DNA from: Gemmatimonadota bacterium
Lineage (GTDB): Bacteria > Gemmatimonadota > Gemmatimonadetes > Longimicrobiales > Gaopeijiaceae
NCBI GenBank assembly: GCA_003248075.1
Contig: QJYK01000276.1
Location: forward strand, 1-64,000
Length of the DNA stretch: 64,000 nt
Direction of reading: 5' to 3'
Shown: positions 58,608 through 64,000 of the stretch, piece after piece
Numbering within the stretch: position 1 is the first letter of the stretch
How the letters are laid out: every line of letters begins with the position of its first letter
Made by a program: the position numbers and the translations under genes
The notes under the pieces: model-generated
Seen by the model: only the letters and a program-made list of their open reading frames with translations
Database searches by the model: none
What the model was told of the DNA's origin: nothing

Positions 58608-59369
58608 CTAGCGGACGATGGTCGTCCCGTCCTCGAGCGCGTACAGCGCCTCCAGGGTGCGATAGTCCCGGGCGCTCAGCGCGGTCGCCGTGTTGGTCGG
58701 ATACATGACGTCTCGGGGCTGATCGCTGTGCGGGAGGCCCAGCGCGTGCCCCATCTCGTGGGCTGCGGTCAGGCGCACCTGCTGCGGATCGAGGTCACGG
58801 CTCGAGCGCGGCTCCTGGGTCGCGAGGGCAAGGCTGCGGACCCGGAGCCCTCGGTCCGCGCTCCACTCCGTCTGGGTGAGACCGAGCTGCGTTCCTCCGG
58901 GTGCGAGACCCCACTGCACGATCACGTGGGCCGGTCGCACGCCACGCTCATCCAGCAGGATCGGGAAGGGCTGGCCGTTCCAGAGTCGGATGCCAGCGGC
59001 GGCGGCCCGTTGGAGCGCACGGGCCGCCGCCGGGTCCGTAAGAGAGGGGAGGGGGACACGCACCACCAGCGGACCCCGGAGGTTCCGCCACCGGCGGACG
59101 TCGATGCGATCCGAGTCCGACAGTGGCGCACAAAGGTAGCCCACGTCACGGCACGCCTCGGCCGCTCGGAGAACCCGCGCGGGGTCGACCCCTCCCGAGC
59201 CGGGAGGTCCATCTTCGGAAACGTCCGCGCATTGGGGACCGGACGCGGCATCGCAGGGGTCGCCCCCCCCGCGCGGCCGCAGCAGGCCGAGAATCCCGGC
59301 GACGAGGAGGACCACCGCCGCCAGCGACATGGGGCTCAGGAGTCCCGGGCGGGGCGTCTGGCGAGGCAT
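58608..59369 (-). CDS. Membrane-anchored matrixin-like metzincin protease
   Basis: 253 residues: N-terminal TM helix (LLSPMSLAAVVLLVAGILGLL, about 10-30) and a Gly/Asp-rich linker, then a metzincin domain with the zinc motif HEMGHALGLPHS near residue 209 and the Met-turn DVMYP. This is the HExxHxxGxxH pattern of matrixins. Substrates unknown. ATG at 59369; TAGGTT lies six bases upstream. Convergent with btuB, divergent from lepB. Confidence 0.85.
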   Translation of the reverse strand: MPRQTPRPGLLSPMSLAAVVLLVAGILGLLRPRGGGDPCDAASGPQCADVSEDGPPGSGGVDPARVLRAAEACRDVGYLCAPLSDSDRIDVRRWRNLRGPLVVRVPLPSLTDPAAARALQRAAAAGIRLWNGQPFPILLDERGVRPAHVIVQWGLAPGGTQLGLTQTEWSADRGLRVRSLALATQEPRSSRDLDPQQVRLTAAHEMGHALGLPHSDQPRDVMYPTNTATALSARDYRTLEALYALEDGTTIVR

Positions 59370-59375
59370 GGCGGC

Positions 59376-59403
59376 AACCTACCCCGACCCCACGGATGTC
59401 GAA
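59376..59403 (-). promoter_or_regulatory. Candidate promoter with leaderless spacing before the metzincin
   Basis: On the minus strand TTCGAC (59403-59398), 16-base spacer, TAGGTT (59381-59376), then six bases (GCCGCC) and the ATG. The -35 equals that of mglA. No ribosome-binding site is present. Confidence 0.45.
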
Positions 59404-59518
59404 AGGCGGGAACGGTGGCGAAGGGAGGTGTGTAGAGGTCATCTTCTTCGAGTGGCGTGGGAAGCGGGCCGCCCGACCGGAGGCCGGGCGTGGATCTCTC
59501 GTGTGGGAGGGATGGCGC

Positions 59519-60271
59519 GTGCACGACGAAGGCGAGCAAGAACCCGGGGTCGTATCGAGGACACTGCGGGCGTCGGACCCCCCACGTTATGGGTGGCTCG
59601 CTGCGCTGTGGGACTGGACCAAGTCGATCGCGGTCGCGTTCGTGCTCTTCATCGCCATCCGGACGTTCGTCATCGAAGCGTTCAAGATCCCGACGTCGTC
59701 GATGGAAGGGACGCTCCTGGTGGGGGATTTCCTCCTCGTGAACAAGGTCGTCTACGGGGCGGAATTGCCCGGCACGTCCGTTCGCCTGCCGGCCTTCGCC
59801 GAGCCCCATCGGGGCGACGTCGTCGTCTTCACGCCGCCCCATGAGCCCACGAAGAACTACGTGAAGCGGGTGGTGGGAGAGCCAGGCGACACCCTGGAGA
59901 TGCACGACAAGGTGCTGTTCCGGAACGGGCGGCCGATCGAGGAGCCGTACGCCCGTCACCTGGACACGGAGGGCGACGCCGTTCATCCGGACATGCGATG
60001 GCAGTCGAACCACCTGATCGCGAGCACCGGGCGGGCCTATCGACCGACGCGGGACAACTGGGGCCCGATCGTGGTGCCGGACCACGACTATTTCGTCCTG
60101 GGGGACAACCGCGATAACAGTGAGGACTCGCGGTATTGGGGGTTCGTCCCCCGCGAGGCGATCCACGGGCGCCCCTGGCTCGTCTACTACTCCTTCGACG
60201 CCGACCACACCGGTCGACTCCCCTGGCTCCGACACGTTCGCTGGGCCAGGATCGGGGAGCGTATACGCTGA
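59519..60271 (+). CDS. lepB: Signal peptidase I
   Basis: Cleaves signal peptides at the outer face of the inner membrane. 250 residues: TM (SIAVAFVLFIAIRTFVIEAF), catalytic Ser61 in PTSSMEGTL, catalytic Lys116 in YVKRVVGEPGD, and the conserved FVLGDNRDNSEDSRYWGFVP. GTG at 59519 is chosen because GGGAGG lies eight bases upstream and the frame above it is not conserved; ATG starts of the longer frames overlap the divergent metzincin. Confidence 0.93.
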   Translation: MHDEGEQEPGVVSRTLRASDPPRYGWLAALWDWTKSIAVAFVLFIAIRTFVIEAFKIPTSSMEGTLLVGDFLLVNKVVYGAELPGTSVRLPAFAEPHRGDVVVFTPPHEPTKNYVKRVVGEPGDTLEMHDKVLFRNGRPIEEPYARHLDTEGDAVHPDMRWQSNHLIASTGRAYRPTRDNWGPIVVPDHDYFVLGDNRDNSEDSRYWGFVPREAIHGRPWLVYYSFDADHTGRLPWLRHVRWARIGERIR

Positions 60272-60443
60272 GACCGACCCCCGCGTGCCCCCGGAGATGC
60301 GGTGTACGTAGACCGGGTGGAGTTGCGCGAGGGGGGCGTTTGTCGCCAATGTCCCTCGCGACGGCCGTCAGGCCTCCGCCCGTTGGGGCGCCCGACGCCT
60401 GTACGACGACTCCCAACGTCACTCCCGCACCCGCCGCCGCCTG

Positions 60444-61295
60444 ATGAGCTTCTCCCCCCGACGCGCCACGTTCAGGGAAGGCTCCCTCGACCAGTACCTC
60501 AAGGAGATCAGCCAGTATCCACTGATCACCCGTGAGGAGGAGGCCGAGCTGGCGAGGCGCATTCGGAAGGACGACGAGGACGCCCTCAACAAGCTGGTGC
60601 GGTCGAACCTCAGGTTCGTGGTGTCGGTGGCGAAGAAGTACCAGAACCAGGGGGTCCCCCTGTCGGACCTCATCAACGAGGGCAACCTCGGCCTGATCCG
60701 GGCAGCCCACAAGTTCGATGAGACCAAGGGGATCAAGTTCATCAGCTACGCGGTCTGGTGGATCCGCCAGGCGATCCTTCAGGCCTTGGCGGAGCAGAGT
60801 CGCATCGTGAGGGTGCCGCTCAACCGCGCCGGAGCGCTGCACCGCATCGGACGTCGCAGCTCCGTGCTCCTCCAGGAGCTCGGGCGCGAGCCCACCGTCG
60901 ACGAGATCGCGGAAGGACTCGATATCTCGCAGGAGGAGGTCGAGCGCACGCTGGCGATCTCGCAGTCGCATCTGTCGCTGGATGCTCCACTGACGCCCGG
61001 GGAGGACAACCGACTCCTCGATTACCTCCCGGACCAACTCTCTCCAGGGCCCGAGGACGAGGCGTACGAACGCGCTCTCCGGAAGACCATCGAGGACGCC
61101 CTGTCGACGCTCAAGGAGCGAGAGGCCAAGATCCTCCGCCTCTATTTCGGGCTGGACGACCAGGACCCGATGACCCTCGAGGAGATCGGGGCCCTGCTGG
61201 GCATCACCCGTGAGCGCGTGCGCCAGATCAAGGAAAAGGCTCTGGTGCGGCTCCGTCACGCGTCCCGAGCGAGGTTTCTCGAGACGTTCATGTGA
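60444..61295 (+). CDS. RpoD-like sigma-70 factor (short primary type)
   Basis: 283 residues with regions 1.2 to 4.2: region 2 (LVRSNLRFVVSVAKKYQNQG, LINEGNLGLIRAAHKFD, ISYAVWWIRQAILQAL), region 3 (NRAGALHRIGRRSSVL) and region 4 (TLKEREAKILRLYFGLDD, TLEEIGALLGITRERVRQIKEKAL). No region 1.1 and no non-conserved insert, as in the short primary sigma factors of Bacteroidota and relatives. It may be the housekeeping sigma or a close alternative. ATG at 60444 has no clear ribosome-binding site. Confidence 0.9.
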   Translation: MSFSPRRATFREGSLDQYLKEISQYPLITREEEAELARRIRKDDEDALNKLVRSNLRFVVSVAKKYQNQGVPLSDLINEGNLGLIRAAHKFDETKGIKFISYAVWWIRQAILQALAEQSRIVRVPLNRAGALHRIGRRSSVLLQELGREPTVDEIAEGLDISQEEVERTLAISQSHLSLDAPLTPGEDNRLLDYLPDQLSPGPEDEAYERALRKTIEDALSTLKEREAKILRLYFGLDDQDPMTLEEIGALLGITRERVRQIKEKALVRLRHASRARFLETFM

Positions 61296-61391
61296 CCGAC
61301 CCGGGAGCCGCCTCCGGGTTCCTGCCGCGGCCTCCCTCGGCCCGCATCCGGAGACCCCCCGAAGGCCGACCGTCTGAGGCTCCCCGCGCCG

Positions 61392-61420
61392 TTGACACCC
61401 CCAGAAGCCCCGGATATCAT
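61392..61420 (+). promoter_or_regulatory. Promoter of rplM-rpsI
   Basis: TTGACA (61392-61397), 17-base spacer, TATCAT (61415-61420): the best sigma-70 match in the window. Predicted start near 61427, 34 bases before rplM. Confidence 0.75.
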
Positions 61421-61460
61421 TCAAAGCTCTGTATTCTAACGGCCCTTTGGGCGCATCCGA

Positions 61461-61889
61461 ATGAGAACGTTCACGCCGAAAGCGGACGACATCGACCATT
61501 CGTGGTGGGTGGTGGACGCGGCCGACAAGCCGCTAGGCCGCCTCGCCACCGAGGTTGCGCGGGTCATCCGTGGCAAGCACAAGCCGATCTTCACGCCGCA
61601 CCTCGACACCGGTGACCACGTCGTGGTCGTGAACGCGTCCAAGGTGAGGCTCACCGGCAAGAAGGCCGACCAGAAGACGTACTTCCGTCACTCTGGCTAC
61701 ATGGGCGGAGAGCGCGAGATCCCCTACCGGCGGATGCTCGAGACGCACCCCGAACGGGTCATCGAGCTGGCCGTCCGGGGCATGTTGCCGAAGAACGCGT
61801 TGGGACGGAGCCTGCGGAAGCGGCTGCGCGTGTACGGTGGTGCCCAGCACCCTCACCAGGGCCAACAGCCCCAGCCCCTGGAAATCTGA
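61461..61889 (+). CDS. rplM: 50S ribosomal protein L13
   Basis: 142 residues: MRTFTPKADDIDHSWWVVDAADKPLGRLAT at the start, GKHKPIFTPHLDTGDHVVVVNA, KTYFRHSGYMGG and AVRGMLPKNALGRSLRKRLRVYGG at the end. An early-assembling large-subunit protein. rpsI follows after 16 bases, the conserved L13-S9 pair. Confidence 0.98.
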   Translation: MRTFTPKADDIDHSWWVVDAADKPLGRLATEVARVIRGKHKPIFTPHLDTGDHVVVVNASKVRLTGKKADQKTYFRHSGYMGGEREIPYRRMLETHPERVIELAVRGMLPKNALGRSLRKRLRVYGGAQHPHQGQQPQPLEI

Positions 61890-61905
61890 CGAGGCATTCG
61901 AAGAG

Positions 61906-62301
61906 ATGGCCGCGAAGAACCAGATTCAAACGGTCGGTCGACGCAAGACCGCGACCGCTCGGGTGCTCCTTCGGCCGGGTAAGGGGGGGCTGAAGGTCAA
62001 CGGACGGGCGCTGGAGGACTACTTCCCGCGTGAGACCCACCGGATCCGTATCATGGAGCCGCTCAAGGCCTCGGGCCTGGAGGGGCAGTTCGACGTGCAG
62101 ATCCGGTGCGACGGGGGAGGGCTCACCGGTCAGGCGGACGCGGTCCGGATGGGCATCGCGCGCGCGGTGGTGTCGTACGACGAGGACGCACGTCCGACGA
62201 TGCGCGAGAAGGGAATGCTGACCCGGGATCCCCGGAAGGTCGAGCGAAAGAAGCCGGGTCGCCCGAAGGCGCGGAAGCGCTTCCAGTTCTCGAAGCGTTG
62301 A
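61906..62301 (+). CDS. rpsI: 30S ribosomal protein S9
   Basis: 131 residues: QTVGRRKTATARVLLRPGKG, the GGGLTGQADAVRMGIARAV core, and the basic tail ending FQFSKR, whose last residues reach the P-site tRNA. ATG at 61906 is used; the frame above it lies in rplM. Confidence 0.98.
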   Translation: MAAKNQIQTVGRRKTATARVLLRPGKGGLKVNGRALEDYFPRETHRIRIMEPLKASGLEGQFDVQIRCDGGGLTGQADAVRMGIARAVVSYDEDARPTMREKGMLTRDPRKVERKKPGRPKARKRFQFSKR

Positions 62302-62354
62302 TCGTTTCGAGCGAGGTATATCCTGATCGGGGCGTAATCGGCCCCAGTGAGTGA

Positions 62355-63362
62355 GTGGAAGAGATGCAGGAAGTCGGCCTGAGCCAGCTGCTCGAGGCTG
62401 GGGTCCATTTCGGACACCAGACCCGCCGTTGGAACCCGAAGATGAAGCCGTTCATCTTCACGGAGCGCAACGGCATCCACATCATCGACCTCCGCAAGAC
62501 GCTCGACCGCCTCGTCGCCGCTCAACAGGCGGTGCGTGAGCTGGTCTTGCGCGGCGAGCGGGTGCTCTTCGTTTGCACGAAGAAGCAGCTGCGGTCGATC
62601 ATCGAGCAGGAGGCCCAGCGGTGTGGGGCCTACTACGTCACCGAGCGCTGGCTCGGCGGCATGCTCACGAACTTCCAGACCATCCGCAAACAGATCCGTC
62701 GCCTCAAGGAGCTCGAGCGGGGTCAGGAGGAGAACGCCTTCGAGTTCTACACGAAGAAGGAGCGCCTCCTCCTGGAGCGGGAGCGGCAGAAGCTCGACAA
62801 GTACCTTGCGGGTGTGAAGGACATGGGCCGGCTTCCCGGCGCGGTCTTCGTGGTAGACGCGAAGCGGGAAACCATCGCAGTCCGCGAAGCGGCGCGCCTG
62901 AAAATCCCGGTCATCGCGATCACGGACACGAACGCCGATCCGGACCTGATCGACTTTCCGATCCCGGGCAACGACGACGCGATCCGCTCCGTGGGGCTGA
63001 TCTCCTCGGCCATCGCGTCCTCCATCGAGGCCGCCCGCCAGGAGGTTCCCGACGACCAGCGGCGGACCGAGGACGTCGAGGCGACGACGTACTCCACGGA
63101 GACCGGAGAGACCACGGAGCGTGATCGACCCTCCCGCAAGCGAGTCCGCCGCAAGCGGCGTCCGCGTCCGGAGGTGATCGCCCAGCACCTCAAGGGCGAC
63201 GAGGAGACGGGCGAGGCGGCGGCCGCGGCCACCGATGGCGTCGCCGGGGGCGAGTCCGCCGGCAAGGAGGCGCCCAAGGCCAAGAAGCCCCGCGCGAAGA
63301 AGGAGCCCGCGGCCGCGGCCGCGACGAACGGAGGAGAAGAAGTCGCCGAGGGCGCCGAGTAG
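62355..63362 (+). CDS. rpsB: 30S ribosomal protein S2 with long C-terminal extension
   Basis: 335 residues against about 240-260 for most S2. The core (1-235) is standard: LLEAGVHFGHQTRRWNPKMK, IDLRKTLDRL, GGMLTNFQTIRKQIRRL, LPGAVFVVDAKRETIAVREA, NDDAIRSVGLI. Beyond about 240 there is a tail of about 95 residues rich in Lys, Arg, Ala and Glu (RKRVRRKRRPRPEV, then AKKPRAKKEPAAAAA). GTG at 62355 or ATG at 62364 could be the start. It follows rpsI by 53 bases. Confidence 0.95.
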   Translation: MEEMQEVGLSQLLEAGVHFGHQTRRWNPKMKPFIFTERNGIHIIDLRKTLDRLVAAQQAVRELVLRGERVLFVCTKKQLRSIIEQEAQRCGAYYVTERWLGGMLTNFQTIRKQIRRLKELERGQEENAFEFYTKKERLLLERERQKLDKYLAGVKDMGRLPGAVFVVDAKRETIAVREAARLKIPVIAITDTNADPDLIDFPIPGNDDAIRSVGLISSAIASSIEAARQEVPDDQRRTEDVEATTYSTETGETTERDRPSRKRVRRKRRPRPEVIAQHLKGDEETGEAAAAATDGVAGGESAGKEAPKAKKPRAKKEPAAAAATNGGEEVAEGAE

Positions 63363-63424
63363 CGGCTCGGCGCCGCTGGTGCGGCTCTGGCAGGGGGTGC
63401 CCGGACGGTTTCCGGCGCCCGTGG

Positions 63425-63472
63425 GAGGCGGCAGCCGCAACGGGACTCGTCCCGTTTCGCTCCGCCTCTTTT
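63425..63472 (+). terminator. Nested hairpin between rpsB and tsf
   Basis: Outer stem GAGGCGG (63425-63431) with CCGCCTC (63462-63468), inner stem AACGGGAC (63439-63446) with GTCCCGTT (63449-63456), followed by four T. It lies in the 164-base gap and may lower the amount of tsf transcript relative to rpsB or mark an mRNA end. Confidence 0.55.
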
Positions 63473-63526
63473 CACAGCCCGAAGCGGACGAGCGCACGGG
63501 CCCAGTAACGAGATGATGGATCGACC

Positions 63527-64000
63527 ATGACCACGACGATCAGTGCCCAGGATGTGAAGAAGCTCCGCGACATGACGGGCGCGGGGATGATGGACTGCAA
63601 GAAAGCCCTCGGAGAGACCGATGGCGATCTGGAGAAGGCGATCGACCTCTTACGTGCCAAGGGCGCGGCGAAGGCCGCGAAGCGCGCCGAGAAGGCTGCC
63701 AACGAGGGCACGATCGGGAGTTACGTGCATTTCGACGGGCGCACCGCCGTCATCGTCGAGTTGAACTGCGAGACGGACTTCGTCGCCAACACGGACGACT
63801 TCAAGGCGCTGGCGAAGGATCTGGCCCTCCACATCGCGTCCTCCGCGCCCTTGGCGGTTTCGTCCGACGACATCCCTCCCGAGGTCGTGGAGCGCGAGCG
63901 GGCGGTCTACGTCGAGCAGGTGAAGGGTGAGGGCAAGCCCGAGCACATCGCCGCGAAGATCGTCGAGGGCCGTTTGCAGAAGTTTTTCAAGGAGAATACG
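63527..64000 (+). CDS. tsf: Elongation factor Ts, 3' end cut by window edge
   Basis: Exchanges GDP for GTP on EF-Tu. 158 codons visible from ATG 63527: TTTISAQDVKKLRDMTGAGM, MDCKKALGETDGDLEKAIDLL (N-terminal UBA-like domain), GSYVHFDGRTAVIVELNCETDFVA (core subdomain with the TDFVA motif), then the coiled-coil region. The rest lies beyond base 64000. It follows rpsB, as usual. Confidence 0.97.
   Translation, partial: MTTTISAQDVKKLRDMTGAGMMDCKKALGETDGDLEKAIDLLRAKGAAKAAKRAEKAANEGTIGSYVHFDGRTAVIVELNCETDFVANTDDFKALAKDLALHIASSAPLAVSSDDIPPEVVERERAVYVEQVKGEGKPEHIAAKIVEGRLQKFFKENT

Noticed and set aside
62298-62322. Promoter between rpsI and rpsB (TTGATC ... TATATC)
   Set aside because: Spacer is only 13 bases, too short for a sigma-70 promoter.

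Overview
The window is a GC-rich, gene-dense stretch of bacterial chromosome, almost entirely housekeeping genes with short gaps, and no insertion sequence, prophage, CRISPR array or tRNA was seen. Several things together suggest a Gemmatimonadota-like organism: a lipoprotein-type six-bladed propeller, a carboxypeptidase-regulatory-like/TonB-plug protein, a short primary-type sigma factor, MglA, a bacillithiol-type deacetylase and FtsX-type permeases with TolC. This taxonomic call is an inference from gene content, not a database match.

Layout. 1-8277: the end of prs, then rplY, pth, a membrane pyrophosphatase, an M20-type hydrolase with a missing catalytic segment, ychF, an ABM-domain protein and a propeller protein. 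8278-9278: a low-coding stretch with hairpins, a well-matched sigma-54 promoter and a 78-residue membrane protein. 9279-20100: a peptidase M24 lipoprotein, then an operon in which ribosomal proteins S6 and S18 are one polypeptide, followed by a YybS-like protein, rplI and rsfS; then a degenerate MinD/CpsD-like SPOR protein overlapping smc, then aroF and yraN. 20100-27857: the SRP RNA, dnaX, ebfC, recR, mglA, pgsA, cinA, grpE and dnaJ. 27772-38201, mostly minus strand: mnmA-iscS (tRNA thiolation), a HIRAN protein, and a TolC/adaptor/two-permease export operon ending in bshB1, with no ATPase gene. 38216-43042: a 1335-residue NtrY-like histidine kinase and an RsbRD-like protein. 43229-46091: three-subunit transhydrogenase (minus). 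46316-56158: comM, envelope proteins, a DMT transporter, a MscS channel, a class V aminotransferase, thpR and an NtrC-type regulator. 56187-58574: a cobalamin riboswitch and a BtuB-like receptor. 58608-64000: a metzincin, lepB, an rpoD-like sigma factor, rplM-rpsI, rpsB and the start of tsf.

Themes. Much of the window supports translation: L25, Pth, S6-S18, L9, RsfS, L13, S9, S2, EF-Ts, YchF, MnmA/IscS and SRP RNA. DNA maintenance (SMC, DnaX, RecR, EbfC, ComM) and signalling (NtrY-like kinase, NtrC-like regulator, sigma-54 site) are also present. Several intergenic -10 hexamers share the shape TANNNT, most often TAGCTT-like with a TTGACC/TTCGAC-like -35. In three places the -10 lies exactly six bases before the start codon, which suggests leaderless mRNAs. 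The most unusual items are the S6-S18 fusion, the MinD/CpsD-like pseudo-ATPase with tandem SPOR repeats, the M20 enzyme lacking its HxD motif, and the sigma-54-driven small membrane protein.
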